Source of the DNA: CAYTGM01 sp964437365
GTDB taxonomy: Bacteria; Sumerlaeota; Sumerlaeia; SLMS01
Assembly: GCA_964437365.1 (NCBI GenBank)
Contig: CAYTGM010000021.1
Span: forward strand, 1 to 64,000
Direction of reading: 5' to 3'
DNA length: 64,000 nt
The position numbers were made by a program, and so were the translations under genes. Each line of letters opens with the position of its first letter. Position 1 is the first letter of the stretch. Positions 35,745 through 43,968 of this stretch are shown here, one piece after another. Under the pieces are notes generated by a model. It saw only the letters and a list, made by a program, of their open reading frames with translations, was not told the origin of the DNA and ran no database searches.

Positions 35745-36634
35745 CAACTCTTCCGGTCTTCCCTGAGTTCGTGCACATTTGCCTCAAGAGCAAGAACCTC
35801 GTCCATGAGCAAATTCTCTGGTCGAGCCTTCTGATCGATGCCCGCCTTTTCCACGACAACCGTGGCTTCATCCTTTGAAAGTCCCAGGCTGGCCATGGAA
35901 ATGCAGTTACAGATCGTCTTTCTGCGATAACGAAAGATCCCATCAAGAAGTTTATACAGTCGATTGCGATGTTCCAAATCCTTATAGACAGGTTTCTCAA
36001 GGGGAGTCAGTCGAATGACAGAGCTCACAACTTTGGGGGGTGGCAGAAAGGCCTCAGGAAGCACATCAAAGAGCACTTCTGTCCGATACCCCAGAGCAAT
36101 CTTGTAGCTCAGGGCACCAGTGCTTCGCTGACCGGGATCCGAGGCGATGCGATCAGCCACTTCCTTCTGAATCATAAACACTAACTGATCAAAGTGAATC
36201 GTCGAGTCGACAAACTCGAAAAGAATGGGACTTGTAATTTGATAAGGAAGATTCCCGATGGCACAAAGCGGCGACTTCGTCTCAAGTTCATCCTTCAGCA
36301 GTTCCTTTAAATCAATCTTGAGAAAATCTTCGTAGACAAATTCGATCGAAGGATAGGAACTGGCAACGTATTCATGCCACTCTTCAAAAGCTCGGTCGAG
36401 CTCCACCGCATAGACGTGTTTGCAGCGCGCACTGAGCTCCACGGTCAAGTTGCCAAGTCCGGAACCAATCTCGATCACCGTATGATCTTTAGTAAGGAGC
36501 GCCTCTTCGGCAATCTGAGCACAAATTTCCTGGTGCTTCAGATAATGCTGACTCTTCCCTTTTTCCAACCGTATCTCGAGCCGTTTAAGCAGACTTCGAA
36601 TGTCGGGGAACTCTTGTACTGAAATTTCATCCAT
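35744..36634 (-). CDS. rsmA: 16S rRNA adenine-1518/1519 dimethyltransferase
   Basis: 296 residues from the ATG at 36634, the usual KsgA length; a frame open to 36745 adds 37 residues with no family match. The S-adenosylmethionine site has IEIGSGLGNLTVEL and the catalytic motif IV is NLPYQIT. The enzyme dimethylates two adenines at the end of 16S rRNA in late 30S assembly; loss gives kasugamycin resistance. Weak AAAGG upstream. The stop overlaps the Wzt-type start as TGATG, an unusual partnership of ribosome assembly with polysaccharide export. Confidence 0.95.
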   Translation of the reverse strand: MDEISVQEFPDIRSLLKRLEIRLEKGKSQHYLKHQEICAQIAEEALLTKDHTVIEIGSGLGNLTVELSARCKHVYAVELDRAFEEWHEYVASSYPSIEFVYEDFLKIDLKELLKDELETKSPLCAIGNLPYQITSPILFEFVDSTIHFDQLVFMIQKEVADRIASDPGQRSTGALSYKIALGYRTEVLFDVLPEAFLPPPKVVSSVIRLTPLEKPVYKDLEHRNRLYKLLDGIFRYRRKTICNCISMASLGLSKDEATVVVEKAGIDQKARPENLLMDEVLALEANVHELREDRKS

Positions 36635-36795
36635 ACCACTTGAGACCTTTAATCTTCTTCCGTTTATTAGGCTTTGCTGGCGGGAGGCATGGCAATGACT
36701 TTTCGAAACCTCGCTGAAGCGCCATTTAATCATTGGCCCAAGCAAATCTCATCGGCTATGTTTTCCCTTGAATCGTCTCAAAGGAGAAATACCCC

Positions 36796-37758
36796 ATGAA
36801 GTACACAAAACTTGGTAAAAACGGACCAGAAATTTCCACGATCGGATTTGGAGCCTGGGCAATTGGTGGAATGAACTGGGGGCCTACTGACGATGAAGTC
36901 TCCAAGAGAGCTATCCATCAGGCCCTCGATGAAGGAGTTACCTTTATAGACACCGCCGATGTTTATGGCTTCGGTCATTCAGAAGATCTGGTTGCGGAGG
37001 TCCTCGAGGAGCGCGGTGAGAAGGACAAAATCGTTGTCGCAACGAAAGCGGGAAATGACTTCTATAATACCTCAGAGAAAGATGATAAAGGCTACGGCCC
37101 CATTAAGTCGAATGCCGATAAGGACTACATTATCTATGCGGCTGAGCAAAGTCTTAAGCGCCTCAAAGTAGATGCTCTCGATATTCTACAACTGCATAGC
37201 CAGCCAACTGAACTGCTGGAAGAGGGCGGTGCCTTCGAAGCGCTCGCCATCCTCAAAGAGCAGGGAAAGATCAAACACGCAGGCTGGAGTATCTCTTCAT
37301 TTAAGGAAACAGAGCAAACTCCCCTTTTCGAAAAGCACCACGATATCATTGATGTCCTTCAGGTACGGTATAATTTACTTGAGCGAGATGCAGAAAAGAC
37401 TCTATTCCCAAAGGCCCAGGAGTACGGCACCGGCGTTATTGTCCGTATTCCGATTCTCTTCGGCCTACTGGCTGGTAAGTTCAGCCGCCAGTCTCGCTTT
37501 AATGATGATGATCATCGTCACATGAATTTATCCCCCGAAAAGCTTGATCGTTATCTGCAGCAGTTTGAATCCATGAAGCCTCTCTACAATGCTTTTCCCG
37601 ATCAGACAACAGTTCAGGTGAGTTTGCGCTTCTGTACAACCCATCCTGCTTGCCATGTGGCTATCCCCGGTGGAAAAACTCCTGAACAGGTTAAGGAAAA
37701 CTGCGGGGCGAGTGATTTTGGACCACTTCCCGCCGATGTGATTCCAGAACTCAAATAA
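36796..37758 (+). CDS. Aldo/keto reductase
   Basis: 320 residues, TIM barrel. The NADPH-dependent catalytic tetrad is in place: Asp52 and Tyr57 (FIDTADVYGFG), Lys84 (VATKAG) and His134 (LQLHSQP). It reduces an aldehyde or sugar ketone; substrate not readable. AAGGAG precedes the ATG. The gene is 27 bases before the M55 peptidase gene and divergent from rsmA, which has its start 161 bases away. An EPS-sugar role is possible but not shown. Confidence 0.93.
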   Translation: MKYTKLGKNGPEISTIGFGAWAIGGMNWGPTDDEVSKRAIHQALDEGVTFIDTADVYGFGHSEDLVAEVLEERGEKDKIVVATKAGNDFYNTSEKDDKGYGPIKSNADKDYIIYAAEQSLKRLKVDALDILQLHSQPTELLEEGGAFEALAILKEQGKIKHAGWSISSFKETEQTPLFEKHHDIIDVLQVRYNLLERDAEKTLFPKAQEYGTGVIVRIPILFGLLAGKFSRQSRFNDDDHRHMNLSPEKLDRYLQQFESMKPLYNAFPDQTTVQVSLRFCTTHPACHVAIPGGKTPEQVKENCGASDFGPLPADVIPELK

Positions 37759-37785
37759 TTCAGAAAGAGAGAGATAGACACAGAA

Positions 37786-38604
37786 ATGAAAGTTCAGTTG
37801 TGGTGTGATATGGAGGGAGTCGCTGGCATTACTCGCTGGGAGCAGGTAATGTCCGGAAACTCTCTTTACGACGAGTGTCGCATTCTATATACAAATGAAA
37901 TCAATGCCGCAGTACGCGGAGCAAAACGAGCCGGCGCCACGCAGATCATTGTTATTGATGGACATGGTGCTGGCGGAGCTAACAGCTGTAACAGTTTCCG
38001 CTTCGACCTTCTCGAGTCTGGCGCAGAGTACATCACCAGTTATCGCTGGGGGTGCTATGTTGAAGAACTGAAGAATGGTACGGATGCTTTACTCCTCCCG
38101 GGAGCGCACGCGATGGCTGGTACGCCAGACGGAGTTCTCTGTCATACCATGTCGAGCGCCAGTTGGGTGAATGCTTCTTTCAATGATATTCTTGTAGGCG
38201 AAAGTGGAATTATCGCCGCTATCGCTGGTACTTTCGATACGCCTTGTGTCTGGATGTCTGGCGACGCGTCCACCTGCCGCGAAGTGAAAAGCCTTATCGG
38301 TGAAGGAATCACTACTTGCCAGGTAAAGAAAGGACTTGGAAGATACTCGGCTCGTTCTATTTCTCACAAAGAAGCATGCGAGCGTATAGAAGAGACCACC
38401 TTCGAGGCTCTCAAGAATAAAGACAAGTGGCCGAAACCCTTCAAACTGGAGTCACCTGTTACATTCAAAGTGGAGTTACATAACCCTGACCAGTCGGTTC
38501 CTTATGAAGGTCGCCCCGAGATTGAGATTCCTGATCCTCGCATACTCATTTCCCGGGCAGACAACGCCTGGGAAGCCTGGAATCAGTTCTGGCCAAGGAA
38601 ATAG
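37786..38604 (+). CDS. M55 D-aminopeptidase (DppA-like)
   Basis: 272 residues, normal for the family. All active-site residues known from Bacillus DppA align: Asp8 and Glu10 (CDMEG), His60 (DGHG), His108 (PGAHAMAGT), Glu139 (VGESGI) and the proposed nucleophile His120 (LCHTMSS). The enzyme is a zinc-dependent decameric aminopeptidase preferring D-amino acids such as D-Ala-D-Ala, so it likely recycles cell-wall peptides in the cytosol. A purine-rich GAGAGAGA lies upstream of the ATG. No dipeptide-transporter genes are nearby. It is the second gene of a two-gene unit. Confidence 0.93.
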   Translation: MKVQLWCDMEGVAGITRWEQVMSGNSLYDECRILYTNEINAAVRGAKRAGATQIIVIDGHGAGGANSCNSFRFDLLESGAEYITSYRWGCYVEELKNGTDALLLPGAHAMAGTPDGVLCHTMSSASWVNASFNDILVGESGIIAAIAGTFDTPCVWMSGDASTCREVKSLIGEGITTCQVKKGLGRYSARSISHKEACERIEETTFEALKNKDKWPKPFKLESPVTFKVELHNPDQSVPYEGRPEIEIPDPRILISRADNAWEAWNQFWPRK

Positions 38605-38657
38605 CGAATTTCTGCCTGGAGCAAAACTTCTCGCCAAATTTTACCTCACTTTTACAC

Positions 38658-38671
38658 GCGCTACGTAGCGC
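38658..38671. repeat. Perfect 14-bp palindrome next to repeat copy 2
   Basis: GCGCTACGTAGCGC is a perfect inverted repeat with no spacer. Its centre, CTACGTAG, overlaps in sequence with the CTACGT units of the dispersed repeat 30 bases to the right. It could be a protein-binding site or part of a larger mobile-repeat unit. Confidence 0.6.
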
Positions 38672-38700
38672 ATGATCAGCCATTTCCCTTTCCTCACCGC

Positions 38701-38769
38701 ATGACCGACGTCTGACGGACGTCTTATCTACGTCTTACCTACGTCTTGAGACGTCCGTCACACATGGGA
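38701..38769 (+). repeat. Dispersed palindromic repeat, copy 2
   Basis: Bases 38701-38750 are identical to 25303-25352, with three tandem 11-base units. The arm TGACGGACGTCT pairs perfectly with AGACGTCCGTCA (38749-38760), so this copy folds with a longer stem of 12 bp than copy 1. It is intergenic, between the M55 peptidase gene and an uncharacterised gene. Confidence 0.85.
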
Positions 38770-38912
38770 CAGAGGCCGGACAGAGGTTCTTCACCTGGTT
38801 TGGATGCCAGTTCTTACAGAGTGAAGACCTCGCAACCTCCGCTTCGTCGATCTCTGTCACTCAGCGAAACAGAGTTAATCATCATTCTTTCTGCGAAGAG
38901 GTAATTCAGGAA

Positions 38913-39626
38913 ATGGCTATTATTAAACCATCATCATATATTCATTCAGTACGTGGAACAATCGGCTACGGCGAGAACGAAATGATTCTCTATTCCCGTG
39001 ATGGCCGCACAGTCATGAGAAGGAAGGGACGAAATAATAATCCTCCCACAGAGCGTCAGCACTGGCACAGGACGATGACCTCCGTTGTCAGCAGGTCGTA
39101 CCAGCAAATGCCACCAATACAGTACCAGAATTGGAAGAAGCTGTCAGAGATATTATTCGAAGCTCCAGTCTGTAAGAAGAGTGTTCGACCTCAATCAGTT
39201 TATCATCTCTATACAACGGTGACGAAACATCGTCTACTGGCTGGGCAATTACACACTTATGAGCCGCCCAGGCCAGAATACCCAAGCGGTCTCGTCGCGA
39301 ACCCTGTCGTAACTTATCTGTCGGACTATCAATTGAAACTTAGTTTCGATCACCCCTACAAAGGTGGTTCTGTTTACTGGAGAGTTCATCTCTCCTCTCG
39401 CCTGCCGGGAACGAATGCGCTGGCTCGCCCAAATGGAATCAGAAGTCCCCTTCCTCAACCCACATCAGCCTATTTCATCTCCTTCGATGGTTCTGAAGAA
39501 ATGACTATACATACAGAGTCTGCTTATAACCCCGGAGATGGAATTGGTATTTCGATTCTTACACTCTCATCTGATTTTCTGCCTGGCAGGGAAACTTTCT
39601 TTCGTCGTCTTGATATTGGGAACTGA
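38913..39626 (+). CDS. Uncharacterised protein, DUF6266-like N-terminus
   Basis: 237 residues, no signal peptide or membrane helix. The first 80 residues (SVRGTIGYGENEMILYSRDGRTVMRRKGRNNNPPTERQ region, then a helical WHRTMTSVVSRSYQQM) recall the DUF6266-like or phage-structural proteins with a G-x-I-G start and a basic Arg/Lys patch, which is a loose resemblance. The second half is beta-rich (GGSVYWRVHLSSRLPG). It stands alone, flanked by repeat copy 2 and a terminator. No homolog identification is claimed. AGGA precedes the ATG. Confidence 0.6.
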   Translation: MAIIKPSSYIHSVRGTIGYGENEMILYSRDGRTVMRRKGRNNNPPTERQHWHRTMTSVVSRSYQQMPPIQYQNWKKLSEILFEAPVCKKSVRPQSVYHLYTTVTKHRLLAGQLHTYEPPRPEYPSGLVANPVVTYLSDYQLKLSFDHPYKGGSVYWRVHLSSRLPGTNALARPNGIRSPLPQPTSAYFISFDGSEEMTIHTESAYNPGDGIGISILTLSSDFLPGRETFFRRLDIGN

Positions 39627-39641
39627 GAGCGTGTTGTAACG

Positions 39642-39690
39642 GAGTGCATCAAACTGAACGTTTAAGTTAAGATGCACTCTCTTTTATTCC
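39642..39690 (+). terminator. Terminator of the uncharacterised gene
   Basis: A perfect 9-bp stem (39642-39650 with 39671-39679) encloses 20 bases that can pair further (AACT/AAGT) and is followed by TCTTTTATT. It isolates the gene from the histidine-kinase gene. Confidence 0.8.
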
Positions 39691-39826
39691 TTTATAAAGT
39701 TCAAAGATTGAATCAGATCAATCCAAAGAATCTATGAAATCCAATGCAAAATGAAAAGAAATTCCAAAGACTTTAATCACTTGCAAAGAGTTTCGAAGGT
39801 ATAGTAGTCTTTCAATGTAGAGTAGA

Positions 39827-41086
39827 TTGAAAGAGAGACGAATAAGCCCTGTGAAATCTCAATTTTCCGAGAATGATTACTTACCTCATTTGAGTCAGAT
39901 CAGCAACGCACTCGTCGGTTCAAACGACCCGCGAAAAACCGTTGTGAACTTCCTCAAGCAGATCTGTTCCATTCTGGATGTAGATGCTGCTATTGTGAGA
40001 ACTTATCAGGACCGTTTTCTTCACTTATACGCCTCCATTGGAATTGAAGAGTCGCTACTTGCCGGACGTCTTCCGGTAGATCAGGGAATCGCCAAGGCAA
40101 TCAATTCTGATTTGAAGCCCATTACGATTCAAAAGGCAGATCAGGACAGCATCACATCATCACTCCACAAGAGAGCCATTGATAAGAAACAGATTTTCGT
40201 CTTTCAATCTTACGCAGGATCACCGATGCTGATTGCAGGACGTTTTGTGGGAGTGCTCGGTATCTATACGATCGAACGTGTTCGATCTTTCAGTCAAACT
40301 GATTTGAATGTCTTACAATTACTGGCCAACCAGTTGGGAATCACCATTGAGAATGAGCGTCTGTATGACGAATTAAAGTCTCTCACATCTCTCGGGCGTG
40401 GGGTGGTACATGACGTAAAGAACTATTTAGCGGCAGGAATAACGGCCTCTTCAATGCTGGAAATTCTTGATGAGTCAGAGAAGAAAGAAGCCTGTCAACA
40501 TATCGGTGAAGCTCTTCAGCGTGGACTCAATCTGTGCCACAACTTCCTCGAGCTTCAGAATACCACTCTTTCAGAAGCGTGTGAGATTTCACTGAATCTT
40601 CACCTCGAAAACATTCTACCAATGATCAAGCATCTGGTCAGTCAGAAAGCCGAAGTGAGGCTTAGTTTCGGCCGAGATCTATACCCTATTTATCTCTCGC
40701 CGGAGAATCTGGATCGTATTATTCTGAATATTGTAGCGAATGCGCGTGATGCTTGCGGAGAAACAGGACTGATCGACATCGAGACATTGAAGGGATCTGA
40801 ACGACTCGAGCATGAGTTGGATGGGCAGAAGCTACCCAGTGGATCATTTACCGCCATCAAGATTACAGACAATGGCGTCGGCATGGAGCGAGAGCAAATT
40901 GCGAGTTTAATGAAAGAGAACGTGACCACTAAGCCAAGAGGCGAGGGCTATGGAGTAGGTTTGTCCACAGTTAGTGAACTCATCAGAAAGTCCGGCGGGC
41001 ATTTATTTATCTCTTCGAGGAGGAACAGGGGCACGACGGTCTTGCTTCTCTTTCCCACCATGGAAAAGGCTGTGGAAGTCGATTAG
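39827..41086 (+). CDS. GAF-domain sensor histidine kinase, cytosolic
   Basis: 419 residues with no membrane segment. A GAF domain covers about 35-180 (VNFLKQICSILDVDAAIVRTY). The kinase has H-box VVHDVKN with phospho-acceptor His195, N-box RIILNIVANARDAC (Asn301, Asn305), G1 ITDNGVGM and G2 GEGYGVGLSTV. The H-box matches the HDxxN type of the hybrid/NtrB-like group. The start is TTG at 39827; a GTG at 39851 is an alternative. No response regulator is adjacent, so it is an orphan. GAF ligand unknown. A hairpin follows the stop codon. Confidence 0.9.
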   Translation: MKERRISPVKSQFSENDYLPHLSQISNALVGSNDPRKTVVNFLKQICSILDVDAAIVRTYQDRFLHLYASIGIEESLLAGRLPVDQGIAKAINSDLKPITIQKADQDSITSSLHKRAIDKKQIFVFQSYAGSPMLIAGRFVGVLGIYTIERVRSFSQTDLNVLQLLANQLGITIENERLYDELKSLTSLGRGVVHDVKNYLAAGITASSMLEILDESEKKEACQHIGEALQRGLNLCHNFLELQNTTLSEACEISLNLHLENILPMIKHLVSQKAEVRLSFGRDLYPIYLSPENLDRIILNIVANARDACGETGLIDIETLKGSERLEHELDGQKLPSGSFTAIKITDNGVGMEREQIASLMKENVTTKPRGEGYGVGLSTVSELIRKSGGHLFISSRRNRGTTVLLLFPTMEKAVEVD

Positions 41087-41092
41087 CCTGAG

Positions 41093-41113
41093 AGAGCCTG
41101 CAAAGCAGGCTCT
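41093..41113 (+). other. Perfect hairpin between the kinase and YfhO-type genes
   Basis: A 9-bp perfect stem (41093-41101 with 41105-41113) with an AAA loop lies directly between the genes, with no T-tract. A smaller hairpin, GGAA TAG TTCC, follows. Could be an mRNA-stabilising or attenuating structure. Confidence 0.55.
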
Positions 41114-41124
41114 GGAATAGTTCC

Positions 41125-43863
41125 GTGGAAGAAAAGCCTGATCATAAGCAACAGATCCATTCAAACTTGAACTTCCGGGGTCCCTGGGAGATCATACTGT
41201 CTGTTCTCCTTATTGTCCTTTTCTACCGCACTTTCCTGACAGGGATTCCCATTGGAACAGATAACTCCCTGATATACGCGCCGTTTTTCTCGATCCAACT
41301 ACAGAACGGCAGCCTGCCATTGTGGCACCCCTACCCTGCCGGCGGTCTTTCTCTCTTGAGCAACTTTCAGGCTGCGATGCTCTATCCATTGAGAGTTCCC
41401 TTCTATTTTCTTGAAGATTGGCGAAGTTATTATCCACTCTTCACACTCATCCATTACTTTGTTGGTTTTGCCGGCACTTCCCTTTGGGTCAGTAACTATA
41501 CAACGAGTCGTACCTCAGCCTGCCTCGGTGGACTCTTCTTTTCCCTGGGAGGGCACATGGCAGGAAGAGTTCTCAATCCAACGATCTTTTACAGTGCCTG
41601 CTGGGTCCCATGGCTTCTTTTCGCAGCAAGTGGTAACAAACAGAGAAATTACTGGGCGTTTCTGCTGTCTCTCTTCATGATTATGTCTATCGGATCTCCT
41701 CACAGTCTGTTTTACGGAGCGGTGGGATTTGCTATACAGATTTTTCTTAATCAGTACGGCAGGTGGAATCTGAAATATCTCCTCTCCTATCTGGTGTATG
41801 GAGTACCGGCCATACTCCTGGCCTCGCCCACTTTTTTTTCTGGCTTATCCAGTGTTTCGCAGACATTAAGAACAGGCGCTGACACGACAACAAACCTGTC
41901 AGATTCACTGACATGGTCAGAAATACCTTCCTCTCTTCTCGGGGGAACGGGAGGTGCCCTCTATCCAGAATACCTCGACAAGACTTGTTATATGGGGCTC
42001 CCTGCTGTTGTGCTGATTGCTGTATCACTTTTGCGGAAAGACCCTTGGACAAATCGGGGATGGTTGGCGGGAATTTCTATTACCCTACTCGGTTTCCTTT
42101 TCTCTCTTGGAGAAAACATTGGGCTCCAGTATATGATGCCGTATATTCCCGGCTATAATAGATTAGCGGGGCCTTGTCGTGCATTGATGCTCAGCTCTGC
42201 TGGACTCTCTCTACTTGTTGTCCTCGCCGTTGATTATATCGTTTCTGAGAATCGATGGAAAGTGCTTCTTGGTGTTTTTTGTAGCTTCACCTTGTTGGGG
42301 ACAGCAGGGTTTCTGCTGAGAATTCAGAAGTTCGCATCTGAGGAAGCCCCGGGGGCGTTTGGATGGATGAAAGCGTGGATACTTGCTCCTGATGCGGTTT
42401 TTCCATATGTCTATACGTTTCTCTCGGTAGCCGTCTGGTCTTTTCTGGGAGTGTTGGTTGCCATCATCCTCTGCAAAAAAAGAACCAGCGAAGCTGCAAA
42501 GTCACTAACTCTAGCTTGTCTTATGATCTTCCCACTATTTCAGTTTTCCCCAAGAGTTCTCCCTGAAACGAGATCGGCAAGTTTTTTCGACGCTCCAGAG
42601 TCTGTCAGCTATGTGCAATTGAAAAGTGTTGAAGCAGAGAATCATCCGTTTCGAGTGACAGGCTTTGATCCTTTGAGATATCACGCCAGCGACTTTACCG
42701 AGACTCATGCGCGACACTACCTTGTCCCTAACCTGTCGTCACTTTATGATCTGGAAGATATACAGGGATTCGATCCGCTTATTCGTGGAAGTTATGTGAA
42801 ACTGGTCGAGAGGACAAGCGGTCGAGCCGGCTTTGACGATCCGATTAGAAATGTTCAGATTGCGAAGCCCGATGAAACACTCTTTCGACTGCTGGGGGTG
42901 AAATACCTTCTTGGTCATCCGGGAGATCGACATCTTGAACAAAATGGATTTCTTCTAAGCCAACAGGGAGCAGGCAAAACACTCGGTCTGGGAAATGAAG
43001 AAGAACTCATCAGTGCACTGCACTTTGTTACTTTTGTGGATGGACGTGTGAAAGATTATCCTCCTGGTATGACCGTCGCACAGGTGACGGTGGAAGGATC
43101 AGAGAAAACTGTGACTCTTCCTGTACGACTTGGAATTGAAACCTCTCATGCCCACGCCTTGAACGAAGTCATCGGCCTCGATCCCAAACTTGCCGAGGTA
43201 CGACGTCATGCCGAGTGGAAGTATCGAGCTCCCCTGCCCGATGGAATGGGGTATCGACTTGATATCGCCAATTATCGCGGAATTATTTCCCTGCCAGAGC
43301 CCATGAGAGTGAGGCAGATTACCTGGCAGCTGATGATTCCTGTTAAACTTCAGGTGTTTACCCAGGGATATCGTGTGGCAGGTTACGAAGATCATCCAGA
43401 GTGGGAGCTTGTCCATGCTTCCTATCCACCAGTTTACGAATTTAAGCGGGCTCTACCCCGCTTCACTCTTTCTGATCTTAATGCTGAAGAATTAGAATCT
43501 ATCGATTCACCGGAAGAACTGTTAGATCATCTGAAAGTACCAGAGAAGACATTTCTTAAGAGCTATACGGGGCAGCAGATTGAGGCTTCCTTGCCCGCGG
43601 ATGGCAAGAGCCTGATTCTTCATCAGCCTTTCGACTTTGCACGAAGAGTCTTCGCTGGAAATGAGCGCTTGGAATGCTTTCCTGTTCTCGATGGAAATCT
43701 GACAGCAGTGAAACTTCCTGAAGACCGCGCTTCAGAAGAGGATATCTTAATTGCTTATCGTGCACCAGGCTGGGCGAGCTATACAACGATTCTGGGATGG
43801 CTGGTGGTTTTTGTTCTTGCGATGGCAGGGTTTAATCGTGGGCGTGAGAATAAGAGTCGTTGA
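41125..43863 (+). CDS. YfhO-family large membrane protein
   Basis: 912 residues. About twelve membrane helices cover the first ~470 residues, with the YfhO/GT-C-like entry PIGTDNSLIYAPFFSIQL followed by LPLWHPYPAGG, as seen in proteins thought to glycosylate lipoteichoic acid. The C-terminal ~400 residues are soluble and extracytoplasmic, with a last helix near the end (TTILGWLVVFVLAMAGF). The start is GTG with a weak ribosome site (TCTGGA). It is 38 bases downstream of the histidine-kinase gene. A glycosyltransferase role at the cell surface is inferred from the family. Confidence 0.85.
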   Translation: MEEKPDHKQQIHSNLNFRGPWEIILSVLLIVLFYRTFLTGIPIGTDNSLIYAPFFSIQLQNGSLPLWHPYPAGGLSLLSNFQAAMLYPLRVPFYFLEDWRSYYPLFTLIHYFVGFAGTSLWVSNYTTSRTSACLGGLFFSLGGHMAGRVLNPTIFYSACWVPWLLFAASGNKQRNYWAFLLSLFMIMSIGSPHSLFYGAVGFAIQIFLNQYGRWNLKYLLSYLVYGVPAILLASPTFFSGLSSVSQTLRTGADTTTNLSDSLTWSEIPSSLLGGTGGALYPEYLDKTCYMGLPAVVLIAVSLLRKDPWTNRGWLAGISITLLGFLFSLGENIGLQYMMPYIPGYNRLAGPCRALMLSSAGLSLLVVLAVDYIVSENRWKVLLGVFCSFTLLGTAGFLLRIQKFASEEAPGAFGWMKAWILAPDAVFPYVYTFLSVAVWSFLGVLVAIILCKKRTSEAAKSLTLACLMIFPLFQFSPRVLPETRSASFFDAPESVSYVQLKSVEAENHPFRVTGFDPLRYHASDFTETHARHYLVPNLSSLYDLEDIQGFDPLIRGSYVKLVERTSGRAGFDDPIRNVQIAKPDETLFRLLGVKYLLGHPGDRHLEQNGFLLSQQGAGKTLGLGNEEELISALHFVTFVDGRVKDYPPGMTVAQVTVEGSEKTVTLPVRLGIETSHAHALNEVIGLDPKLAEVRRHAEWKYRAPLPDGMGYRLDIANYRGIISLPEPMRVRQITWQLMIPVKLQVFTQGYRVAGYEDHPEWELVHASYPPVYEFKRALPRFTLSDLNAEELESIDSPEELLDHLKVPEKTFLKSYTGQQIEASLPADGKSLILHQPFDFARRVFAGNERLECFPVLDGNLTAVKLPEDRASEEDILIAYRAPGWASYTTILGWLVVFVLAMAGFNRGRENKSR

Positions 43864-43968
43864 AGGGTTTCCGCAGTCTTATTCTTATGCTTTACTCAAC
43901 TCTACCAGATCAGCGAAAAAGAAAATCTGCCATACTATGGGTCTGCTCGATAAGGCCAGCGACGACGA

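Larger units (their letters stand above)
38605..38912. other. Intergenic region with dispersed repeat copy 2
   Basis: 308 bases between two plus-strand genes. It contains the 14-bp palindrome at 38658-38671 and the repeat copy 2 at 38701-38769. The remainder (38770-38912) shows nothing I recognise apart from AGGA before the next gene's ATG. No clear terminator for the peptidase gene other than these palindromes. Confidence 0.6.
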
